Of a stretch of DNA of 64,000 nt, positions 54,251 to 64,000 are shown one piece after another. The DNA is from Aquatica leii. Taxonomy: Eukaryota > Arthropoda > Insecta > Coleoptera > Lampyridae. A program made the position numbers and the translations under genes. Where the stretch lies: contig CM069433.1 of NCBI GenBank assembly GCA_035610365.1, forward strand, positions 187,186,760-187,250,759, written 5' to 3'. The stretch's first letter is position 1; each line of letters opens with the position of its first letter. A model generated the notes under the pieces. The model had not been told where the DNA came from and ran no database searches. It was given only the letters and a program-made list of their open reading frames with translations.

Positions 54251-57200
54251 TATTAACGTATCTACTTTCCTTTCCTTCTTTACATTGCATAATTTTGCTA
54301 GGGAAATTTTGCGATCACTCAAATATTTATCACCGATTTGTCCGTAATGCAGTTTCTGGAACGTTACAAGGTTAAGATGTTACCTAGATTTCTTGCTCAT
54401 CAATGTTTTCCTATTCTGTTTGCTCGTCGACTGTTGGTGCAGTAATTACAATATATACCGTATTATTTTCATCTACTGATTGAACCGCAGATCACAGCCG
54501 CAAATTTTTTTACTGTAAACTTGTCTATAACTAATTAGCTGTGTATCACAATCAGAGTTTTATTCTAAATATAAATTCATTTGAGAAAAAACAATTTTAT
54601 TTGTAGCGTTATACAACCTATTGTTCCACTGTAATCAAACGAGTACATTAAATTTTGACCTTAATTATATGATAAAAAATTAAGTAACTTAACTTTTTTA
54701 TAATATGAGGTAACACTATACTACTAAAGGAATATGTAAACCAGAGTCCGTAATAACAAGACGCAAAACAACGTCATTCATTTTCTCCAAAAGCTACGCG
54801 CAATTTCAACAGGTTGTAACACACAAATTGTGACGGAGTAACATAAACAATAAAGTAGTTTATCGACTCCCCTGTTTGGCTAACTTAAGTTAAAGATGGT
54901 TTTAGATCGAAGTTGTTAGTACCCAACATCGTCTGGTGAGCCGGTGCCTTGCGCTAATTTGCGAGCGAAGAACCATGAAAAGAATGCCCAAGTCCGCAAC
55001 ACAATTGTGTGTTGAGAAGAAAACAACAAAATTTTATAGTAAGATCATCGCAACGATTCATTTAAAACTAGTACTCCATCACAAGAGACATCGAAAAAAC
55101 GGAGAAGATAAAACAATTATTGCAGCAAAATTGAAGACTAAACATCTAGTCGTTAGTACACATCTAATTATCAGTACTGTAACAAATTAAAGACTTGAGA
55201 GCTTATGATAACCCTATAATTGCTTTGGCTATGCTCAAACATTTATGAAGAGCTATGAGGATTGTGGAAATCTTCTTGGGAAGAAATTTTATGTTTTGTT
55301 GCTTACCGGGATTTTGATTGAACGATACCAACTCTAACTAGAACGCCAGTAAGTCTTTTTATCAAGGCAAGAGCCACAAAACCGTGAAGAGAACTTAAAC
55401 AAGAAAAATAGACAAACAGAAATTTTAAAAAAACTTACAAACTAAACGTATTAATTCAAGCAAAGACAATAAGAGGTTAAAAACCTTTAAAATATTAATT
55501 AACTAACCCTAAATGTTTAAAACACCGCGCAATACTTAAATTTGAAATTATTAACACGCTCGAAATATATAATTTAAAAAAATAGAAACGTGCATAATTT
55601 TAACACGTTACAGTACAGACATTATTTATATATAGTAGCTACGCAGTTAATAACGACAGTATATAACACAAATTGTATTAAAATTACCGTTAGTTTTAAA
55701 TAATATTCCCTAAAGTTTATTATAGATCTAAAAGTAACTAAACCATGCTCTAGATTGATATATGCAAGAAAATTAACCATGAACCTCACAGGTTCTTAAT
55801 TAAAGAGCTAAATCTAAGTGGTTTAAACGCACATTATAATTTTTCTTATAGTAATCTCACCGGAACGAGTATTTAACATAAGCAACGTACTTCCGAATCT
55901 CCTTACAAAAAAAATAGAATAGGAATTGTACTTAAATGACCTTGAAAAAATAGGATATTTCCCAATCACGTTATGATGCGAACTACTAGATTACGTTTCC
56001 GCATTGTTTGGCTCCGCATGAATCGACGCTTAAGAATTAAACTATAAATACCTTAAGTGCATGTGTAATATAAAACGAATAGCACCCTCGAAATAAATTG
56101 TTCGACATGCCCCAAAAGGTAGCATCTGTAGATCAGAGTTAGTAACCCTTTTGTAAAACTTTAGTAATAAATAAGCATGAGGGCAACAAATAAAGAATTG
56201 AAAAGGCAAACCATTGGTAACTCGCAACTACGTGTGGATAAAATTTATAACTAACTTTAAGTAGATCTCCGTTGAAATTGTAACACGAAAGTTAACATCG
56301 CGCAGGCTTCGCAAAAGTCAATACGTTCTACACCGACAGAAATTACCTTAAAAAGATTTCCATAAAGTGGATGTTAATGGAAGAAAATTCTAGCACATCC
56401 GGATCTCGAAACTATGCTGCGCCCTTTAGGACAAGAAAATTTATTCGCCATTGAAATGTTTTGTGCACACGCGACTACGAGTGGAAAGTTGCCTATTCGA
56501 CAGTCAGAAATGTACTAACACGTATGTTAAGTCGCTACAAGATGTCACACCGTTATCAAAATAAACGCACCGTGGTTGATTAACAACGTAAACTGTCACG
56601 TACTTATCATTAGACATGTACATTTTATAAAGAATGGCTTGGTCATAGTTGTGGTCGTCTATGCTTTATTACCGAACACAGCTATAACCGCTATAGGCAC
56701 TGCATATTGAAACGTTCCCAAAACATTTAGAACATTCAAGGCGATTATCGAACTAGGTAGAATAATCCCAGATATAGTTAAACGAAAAAAATTGTAGTCG
56801 GTTTTAAGTCTTGAAGAGAAAGTGCCGTCTAAATAAACAAGTGCAACTTCAGTGTGAAAAAGAACGTCCCGTTGTTAGACAAATAAATCTACGTGTACGA
56901 AATAATTAATTATCTGATCCGTGAACAGTATTTATAAACCTCAACTTGTTTTATTAAATTTCGTTAGTCATAAATTTTATTAGTGTTTTTTTATTGTGCT
57001 TTAGTTTAATAAAATCGTTACCTTAGTAACAATCGTGTAGAATAGTTAAGATAAATTAAGTGTTTTAAATTGGTTAGCATATATTGTTTTAAGCAGGTTC
57101 TAAATAATTAGGGATAATACTAAAACTTCATACTGGGAAAAGTAGTTTCCAAAGTCGCAAATAAACTAACGGAAACTGTGGTTCCCAAAAAAGAATTTTG

Positions 57201-57534
57201 ATTTTTTCTAGACAATTTACATTTATGAAAAACAAATTCTTTTATAAACAACTAGATAAAATATTTTTTTATAAAATAAATAATAATTCGCCTTCTAACA
57301 AACAGTACAAAATATTTGAAAAAAATCAAAAAAGAAGTGCAGTACAAACAGGTTTTTGTATTTATTTTGAATTATTAAATAAAGTAAAATTTTCAAAATA
57401 AAAACCATTATTTTGACCACATTTTATAGAACGATAATTGAATAGTTTTCAATAAATCCATAAACAGTAGTTTTTTTTTATACGACGAAATTATTTACAT
57501 GTTTTGTTTCTTTTTTTCTTCAGAAAATTAGTTT
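54251..57534. other. AT-rich gene desert, 3.3 kb
   Basis: The only frames over 60 residues (54936-55190 and 57198-57401 plus; 56227-56042 minus) show no motif I recognise. A simple lysine/threonine-rich composition makes the first a likely chance frame. No repeats with a partner elsewhere in the window were noticed. Confidence 0.45.
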
Positions 57535-57960
57535 AAGTGATGAAGTTTAATTATCTGAGAGTGGAGATATCAATCAACCTTGATTTGTACAAAGACACGA
57601 AAAACAGGCAACAAAAGTGATGAAAATAACGGGATGTTTTGCAAAAACTATATTGAGAAATAAATAAATGCATATAGATAGCAAAATCGAGATATATAAG
57701 ACTGTTGTACCACCGGTACTAACGTACGCAACTGAAAATCGAGGCGAAACAAAAAAGTCAAAACAAAAAAAAACAATCTGTAGAAATAAAGGCCCTCAAT
57801 CAGAAAGACATGCAAAATATAGGACGTTGCTAAATGGCCCAAAGGAAGAAAGCAACAATGGAACCAACACGCGGTGAGAATAGCAAAAGATCGAATAGCC
57901 AAGATATATAAAACAAAACATCTTGATTGAAGAAGACCTATAGGAAAACCGCTTAAAAAT
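57535..57960 (+). pseudogene. LINE pol C-terminal tail
   Basis: The frame reads FNYLRVEISINLDLYKDTKN, then MHIDSKIEIYKTVVPPVLTY with ATENRGETKKSKQ, and after a break RIAKDRIAKIYKTKHLD and RRPIGKPLKN. This is the tail of a non-LTR reverse transcriptase, with the YLG-type strand, the KTVV.PVLTYATE thumb segment and the RIAKD..A tail. The polymerase core is absent, as in a 5'-truncated copy. The clade was not assigned. Confidence 0.7.
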
Positions 57961-58524
57961 GGGCTAATCGTCGTTAGTTGAATAACAGAAAAAATTCTAA
58001 TTTGCTAGTAAACAGTCTACGATGTGTTTTTGCATTCCCAAAATGTTCGCCAGATTGATATCTTTATTACAAGACTTTTTTGATGACACATATTTGTCAA
58101 ATAATTGCTTATCTATCTCCTTGATCACCAGACCTAACACACCCACCTTGTCAAATTTGAAAAATTATTAATAGTTATGTTAAAAACATCTTGGTATAGT
58201 TTTTGTGCTGTATGAATTTTGAACAGTCGTGTCATCCACGAGTGGTAAGTTATTGAGTATAATTTTCCGTTCCCAACGTTAAGCAAACACGTGTGTTAAG
58301 GCTATGCATGCCCAAAGGTTTCTAAATTGCGATTTTGGATGTATTGGATGTGAGAGATTTGCTGGGGTAAAAATACATTTCCATTTCATCAAAAAGAAGT
58401 TATGTTAGTATTTTAAAATTTTTCGAGTATAAAAATTGTCCTTTACACAACCTCCTTTCGTTGGCGATTGTCAGATTTTTATAAGCGCGCATTTATTCAT
58501 TTTCCGGTAATGTTTGGTGCAACA
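57961..58524. other. No recognised gene
   Basis: AT-rich spacer before LTR-like repeat copy B. It may hold the LINE's 3' untranslated tail. Confidence 0.4.
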
Positions 58525-59194
58525 CAAACGACCTTCGTTTAGCAGTATTTCTAGGCCGAACAAAGCCATCAGCATTAAGTTATTTCAAACAATTCCACGT
58601 GAATATGCAGATTAACTTTCTGTCTATCTAAGTGAAAGTCTGTTTGGGGTGAGTAATATTTCTGTATTGGGGGTTTAATTTGATTCTTTCCTAATTGTCT
58701 ATAACGAATTTCCATACCCCCCACACGTTTCCTTTATCTGTGAAGGTAAAAAAACAGAAGGCATATTTACTATAACTTAACTATTCACACCGTCAAAGGG
58801 TTGGATGTACGTTTTGTGTTAGATTTAATATTACGTTTTAAGTAATACAAATACGGAATTAGCTAATCACCTACTAGATAAAACCTAACTGTAAGTATTA
58901 CAATTTCGAGTTTTACCATTAGTACTTCCTTGGTCATGTCGATTGTTGACCGTACGTACATGTTAGGTTAATAGAATTAATTATAAAATCATTCTGTGCG
59001 TCACAAAATCGTATGCAGTGCGCGTTGAGTCTCTAAGTCTTTGATTTTTTTATATATACTTTTGCAATTTTAAATTTACGAATATGAAGTCATTCCTTCT
59101 TCGAATGTAAAAGTTTAGACCGCCTAGGTCAGTTTACTGTACGACGTGTTGCCCAGTATAGGGCGCAACTTATATTTGGTTTTACCCATGTATT
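58525..59194 (+). repeat. Unclassified LTR-like repeat, copy B, left part
   Basis: Homologous to 17640-18368 (copy A). It shares TGTATTGGGGGTTTAA, AACGTGTTTCC-like wording, CACCGTCAAAGGGTTGGA and TACGACGTGTTGCCCAGTAT. It ends at ACCCATGTATT (59184-59194), where an RTE element was inserted. Confidence 0.8.
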
Positions 59195-61117
59195 CATCAT
59201 CATCAACTAGCCCTAGTTGTCTACTACTGGACATAGGCCTCCCTCATAGCTCGCCATGCCATCTCTGTCGTTCCTGGCCTGCCTGAATCTAATTGTGACT
59301 CGCTCTATAGCGTCAGTCTAGCGTATAGATGATCGTCCTTTGCTGCGCTTATCAATGTGTGGTCTCTACTCTAGTAGCCTTCTCGTCCATTTGTCTTCAC
59401 TCATCCTGGCTACTTGTCCGGCCGAATTCCACTTCAATGTAGTTACTTGCTGGATGACGTCTGCCACCCCGGTTCGCCGTCGAAGATCTTCGTTGGTTAC
59501 GTGATCTTTCAGCCTTATTCCAAGCATGGCCCTCTCCATTTTGTGTTGTGCGATCTTAAGTTTCCTCGCCGATGTTAGCGTAAGTGTTAAAGTCTCTGCT
59601 CCGTATGTAAGCACCGGCAAGACGCACTGATTAAATACTTTCCATTTTTGACAGATGGGAAGATTGCTCTTAAAGATATGTTTAAGCTTACCGTAGGCCG
59701 CCCACCGAGGCTAATCCTTCTCTGCAATTCGCACGTCTGATTATCTCTCGAAAATTTGATTTCATGTCCCAGATAGATGTACTTATTGACTAATTCAATT
59801 TTATTGACTAATTCAATCTTAGTTTTAGCAAAGTTCATTTTCAGACCAACATCGGAGCACACGTCTCTAAGTTCGTGGAGCATTTGTTTCGTCTCACCTA
59901 GGTCATCGGTTATTAGGACGATGTCGTCCGCAAAGCGAAGATGGTTGAGTTTTTGACCATCTATGGTTATTCCTCTTGCATCCCAGTTCAGTCTCTTGAA
60001 CGCGTATTCCAGGACGGTTATGAATAATTTTGGAGACATCGTATCTCCCTGTCTGATACTGCTGCTAGCTTCGTGCATTTTGATTAGCATATGGGCGTTT
60101 TTGTATATATTACGAATCAGCTCAGAATATCTATTGTCCACACGGCATTCTCGTAGGGCATCTAATACGGCTTTCAGTTCGATCGTGTCAAACGCTTTAT
60201 GGAAGTCTATCAACAGTAGTACTAGTGGCCTGTTGTATTCTATGATCGTTTCTATGAGGGTTTTAACACTCTGCAGGTGGTCGTTTGTTTCAAAGTCTGA
60301 TCGAAATCCCGCCTGTTCTCTTGGCTGGTAGAAGTCCAGTTTGTTTTCTAGTATCGATGTTATAACCTTGGTAAACAACTTGTACAAGTGGATGATAAGA
60401 TTTATGGGGCGATAGTTTTCTAGATCCGTTTGGACTCCTTTCTTGTGCAATAGTATGGTGGTTGCGCTGTGTCATTTGTCGGGCCCCCGGCTTTTATGGA
60501 TCCTGATATCACCTCGTCCTCTCCCGGTGCTTTATTGCTTTTCATCTTGGCTAAGGACTCTCTGATTTCTCCAATGGCGATATCTGGCAGTTCTTCCAAT
60601 TCTTGGTTTATTACTCTTTGCTCTTGTACATTCGCGTTTACATCCTCTTCGTAACGGCTTCTGTACAGTTTGTTGTAATATTATTCTACTATTTTTAGGA
60701 TTTCTTCCCAATTTGAGGTGATATTGCCCTCTTTATTTTTCAGATTGTTTATCTGTAACTTACCTTCGGTGAGACTGTTTCGTAACATTTTCATACTACC
60801 ATTTTTCTTTATGGTTTCTTGAATTTTCATACTGCGATAGTGTCTAATGTCTTCTCTAATTGCCTTGGAGACTTGCTTCTGTTTTGTTTTCAGTTCTAAG
60901 CTAGTGATGGTACTGTCTTTCCTCATTTGGTCTCGCTTAAGTATCAGCTCTTTTGTTATTTGACTAATTTTCTCATCCCTCTTTCCTTTAGGGCAAAACA
61001 CATCTTAGCTGTCCTTCAAGGTCTCCGTTATTGCGCCATTCAGGCTGTTGATGTCAGTATCTGACGGGCAGCACCGACAAATATCTAAGGATTTCAGGCT
61101 AAAGTTACTGTTATACT
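59195..61117 (-). mobile_element. RTE-clade LINE, 5'-truncated, with target-site duplication
   Basis: A minus-strand LINE 1923 bp long flanked by the 11-bp direct repeat ACCCATGTATT (59184-59194 and 61118-61128). On the minus strand it ends with a short TGATGATGATG tail, the microsatellite type of 3' end used by RTE elements. The uninterrupted target is present in repeat copy A at 18358-18368. The 5' end is truncated after the end of the endonuclease domain. Confidence 0.88.
59366..61001 (-). pseudogene. RTE-type reverse transcriptase
   Basis: Frame 61001-60681 is the lysine-rich connector with SQITKELILKRDQMRK, KQVSKAIREDIRHYRSMKIQ and TSNWEEILKIVE. Frame 60450-59587 is the polymerase: MHKKGVQTDLENYRPINLII, REQAGFRSDFETNDHLQSVK, LVLLLIDFHKAFDTIELKAV (catalytic Asp), SSIRQGDTMSPKLFITVLEY and LNHLRFADDIVLITDDLGET with the catalytic FADD. 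The C-terminal frame 59620-59366 reads VLTYGAETLTLTL and RAMLGIRLKDHVTNEDLRRR, then GQVARMSEDKWTRRLLE. This order and wording are characteristic of RTE LINEs. Frames break near 60460 and 59700. Confidence 0.88.
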
Positions 61118-61230
61118 ACCCATGTATTAGCGTTTGGAAAATTTACGTAATTATATTTATGCACCTTCTTTGTCATCGTTAGAATTATTGTTTGTGGTAA
61201 AATAAATATATATCTATTTTGTGTTATTAC
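61118..61230 (+). repeat. Unclassified LTR-like repeat, copy B, right part
   Basis: Continues copy B after the RTE insertion with ATTAGCGTTTGGAAAATTTA (match to 18366-18385) through AAAATAAATATATAT and GTGTTATTAC. Confidence 0.8.
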
Positions 61231-61249
61231 TTCTTTGAAACAAAATTAA

Positions 61250-61633
61250 GTGGTTTTTGAGATTTTGACTCAGAAGGGTATAAAATTTCATTTCCAACAA
61301 TATGGACGCTATTTGTCTTTATCTCAAAGTGTATGCCAAATTCCTTGTTCATGTGGTTTAGTCTACAATGGTGAATTTGGTAATTCCGTCATTACACGCA
61401 TTTTACAACATAATTGTTTTATAAAGGAACAGCATATTTCTAAGTCTGATATTACTAAACATCATTTTACCACAGGTCACCATATAGATTTTGATGACGT
61501 TATGATAATCAGAAAAAGTATGGAAATTATCAAACACACCAATAGCTTCAATCGTGACCACGGTTTCAAAATATCCCCTCTTTGGTTCGTGGTAGTTACT
61601 CGTTTGTCAAAAACACGATTTTTTAAACCGTAA
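61250..61633 (+). pseudogene. Penelope GIY-YIG endonuclease fragment
   Basis: The frame reads VCQIPCSCGLVYNGEFGNSV, in which GVY/YIG has become SVC...VYNG, then a short-helix region with RILQHNCFIKEQ, SDITKHHFTTGHHIDFDDVM, and HTNSFNRDHGFKISPLWFVV, the NNFNRDDG...W ending of Penelope nucleases. It represents a divergent lineage compared with the copies at 11.3 and 49.7 kb. The RT is absent. It begins directly after repeat copy B, so that repeat may belong to the same element. Confidence 0.8.
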
Positions 61634-63215
61634 CCCAATCCGAGTTGCGCGAAACTAACCGCAACAATACTTCTTTTTTGTAGTGTACAAAAACTATTTC
61701 TTCTTAAGTTACTTTCACGGAGTTTAGAATCTGACTTGATTCAAAAGTTGATTAGTTAACTGTGTAGCGGTTTTTTGTTATGTCGTTTACTTTTTCAAGT
61801 GTATCGAATTCTTTCACGCCCTAATGAAGTCCTTTACATAACTAGACAAAACGTTGGCAACATTGACACGGTATTAATTTTTATTCTTATATTTTGTTTT
61901 TGATCTTGAATGAAAAACAGACATCTGTGGTTAAATGTTTCTGTTTACCTCAGTTTTCTACAAAATTATTCTATTTAAGTGCCATTCTGTTTTCTCTGAC
62001 TATTAAAACTTGTGGGAATTTTTAAATTATTTCTTGTTGATAATATCCTCTAAATAACGTAGATGGGAACTGAACAGACGTTTGAGATAAACAACTTTTG
62101 GAGTTTTGTGTTAGAATAAGTTAATATAAATATAATTTATTATTTTATTAAGTTGTTTTTATTTATCAAAACCTGAAATAAACGCTACGATAAAAACGGT
62201 ATAGCTTTGACAAAAAATTTTTTGTAAATAAATTGCGTAGGGAATCATGAAAACTGTTTTAATAGAAATTGAAGTGATTTTAAATACTAAACTATAAAGA
62301 TAAATGAATAAAAAAGAAAATGATATCTTTATTTTTATATTAATAACTTATCTATGAGTAGTATCGATGCTACTATGACGGTGACGTATCAATAGACAGA
62401 CTTCCGTTTTGTTTAATTTAAATAAACAAGCGGGTTCTAACTAGGTTATCAATATTATTCAGGAAGTACGCATTAGAATTCGTCGAAATTTTGAATGTGG
62501 TATTAACGCAATGCTATAGAAACTAAATAGTACTAGTAGATTGATTGTTAATTTTTACAATTATTTTGACACCTATTTGTTAAATTTAAAAAAAGTCCTA
62601 AAATCAAAAAATCGTTGGTTTTCTAGTAACTCGGCAAAAATAATCAATGTATTTCTAAATGCACACGAATTGCAATCTTATCAAGTTTACTTAGAACTTA
62701 AAATACATATCTTAGATTACCTTTATAAACTATTACTAGACAAGTGCCTCACAGTCAGATGACTTTAGACATATTAACCGATTGAGAATGATTTTTCAGC
62801 GTAGTTAAAGTTACGAAATCTTGAAAACAAGCTTTCAAATTCAATGGAAGAAAATAAATGATTTAGTTGACATGAAATTATGATTTAATTCAATTTAAAT
62901 TTAAATTTTTAAACAAAGGCACATGTTTAAAGCCGATCACAATCTAGGCACATCTCGTGTGAATAATTTCCTATTGGCGTATTTCTGAATACTCTCCTCA
63001 AATTAAATATTTATTGCCGCCATCGTTAATAGTTAAAATGATCACTCAGAAATACGTTTTTGTATTATTTTTTTTAATGTAATTCTAATAGCTTTTCACA
63101 AATTCACAAAACGATTGCAAACAAGTTTATTAAAGTTTGGACAGAACAACGTCTGTCGGCTCAGTTAGTTTATAATAAATTCAAGATTTCTTTTTCCCAA
63201 GAACTATAAACTTTA
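61634..63215. other. AT-rich DNA, nothing recognised
   Basis: The frame at 62541-62762 (73 residues) has no recognised motif. Confidence 0.5.
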
Positions 63216-64000
63216 GATCAGTGGTTCCCAAACTGGCCCCTACGCGCCACCGGGGGCCCTTAGTATAAAATGTGGAGTCCGTAGAAAATTAAAATTGATA
63301 TGGGAGCCCCTGAACAACGTCAGGAAGGCCGCGCAAAGTTTGATATAAAATAAAAACAACAACAAATTTTTATTAATATGGAAGTTAAAATAAATAACAC
63401 TAAATAAATTATTAGCAATTTTTACGTTTTAAGTAAAATATAAATATAGACAGGTGCATAAAATAAATAATAACAGAAATCGCGGTGAGTCAGGCCTATC
63501 TATACAGGTTTATACAGGAACGCAATAGAGCCGATACCTGCACCATCTAGTCTATACTATGAACTATAAGAAAGTCATGCATCTGATCAATAATTTAGTT
63601 CTGTGTTATTCGTGATGTGAAGTGTATACAACAAATTTTCCTAGTCTTGGACAAAAAAAGTATAATTTTTTGTATTGTTACGCGCGTACTTTCGTTACGT
63701 AAATATATTTCAATTTTTAATTTAAATTTATTCAAGCAAAGTTATACTCTTGTTTAAATTGATTAAAAAAATTATATATACCAGTTATTAGTACAGTAAC
63801 CCCTTAACATTCATTAAGGATTTCTTTTTTATTAAATCTCAAATAATATAATATATCAAAATTTTTATGTGGAACAAACCATTATATATATATATATTTT
63901 CTTAATCTTTTTGGGTCCTTATTTTTTCAGATAATGGTATGATTGAGCCGAGGGAAAAATGCAGACAATACAGTGTTGAATATATGAAATATGGCTTTAT
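63216..64000 (+). mobile_element. Left end of a hAT-like DNA transposon, extends beyond the window
   Basis: CAGTGGTTCCCAAACTGG at 63216 is a typical terminal inverted repeat start of hAT elements. It is followed by GC-richer sequence to about 63340 and then AT-rich DNA. The matching inverted end is not in the window. No transposase frame is seen in the 780 bases available. A TA microsatellite lies at 63882-63898. Confidence 0.6.

Overview
This 64-kb window looks like a piece of an insect nuclear genome. It is AT-rich, its genes have short GT-AG introns, and it carries a takeout/JHBP-like gene, a family known from arthropods. I cannot resolve the order of insect from the sequence. Only two host genes look intact: an MFSD8/CLN7-type lysosomal major facilitator on the minus strand (13.35-15.24 kb, five coding exons) and a takeout-like secreted lipid-carrier gene on the plus strand (44.14-45.07 kb, four coding exons). 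A third spliced gene-like unit (47.5-53.4 kb) looks like a member of a multicopy, partly decayed family. It is split by a Penelope-like element and carries premature stops.

Almost everything else is mobile DNA at different stages of decay. From left to right: a purine-rich non-LTR retrotransposon fossil (1-2.1 kb); a Gypsy pol fragment between two 80-bp direct repeats (3.0-5.3 kb); an R1-like LINE with ORF1 and endonuclease but no reverse transcriptase (6.4-9.4 kb); an inverted Penelope-like element (10.8-12.7 kb); MFSD8; a piggyBac fossil (16.2-17.4 kb); an unclassified LTR-like repeat, copy A (17.6-18.5 kb); an inverted hammerhead-ribozyme repeat (18.8-19.1 kb); a BEL/Pao fragment (19.2-21.1 kb); a 4-kb AT-rich stretch with a foldback; a zone of short palindromic words (25.2-26.2 kb); two non-autonomous terminal-inverted-repeat elements (28.1-29.2 kb); a Gypsy copy with both LTRs and a nested 559-bp MITE (30.9-33.5 kb); and a second piggyBac fossil containing a 478-bp hammerhead element flanked by an 11-bp target-site duplication (34.2-35.5 kb).

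The right half holds a long BEL/Pao fossil interrupted by a 2-kb TG...CA insert (36.5-43.05 kb), the takeout gene, a nearly complete mariner-like element with about 130-bp inverted repeats (45.5-47.0 kb), the interrupted multicopy gene with its Penelope-like insertion, a third piggyBac fossil (53.8-54.2 kb), a LINE tail (57.5-58.0 kb), copy B of the LTR-like repeat with an RTE-clade LINE nested in it (58.5-61.2 kb), a Penelope GIY-YIG fragment (61.25-61.63 kb) and one end of a hAT-like element (from 63.2 kb).

The most unusual signal is the hammerhead-ribozyme repeat family. Two plus-strand copies keep the ribozyme fold (34,845-34,888 and 19,049-19,090). One sits in a short element whose 136-bp ends are directly repeated, whose repeat period is 342 bp and whose insertion left an 11-bp duplication. 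The other is split and inverted in the way expected of twin priming. Penelope-like fragments, the likely source of the machinery, lie in the same window. All calls come from reading the sequence; no database search was run.
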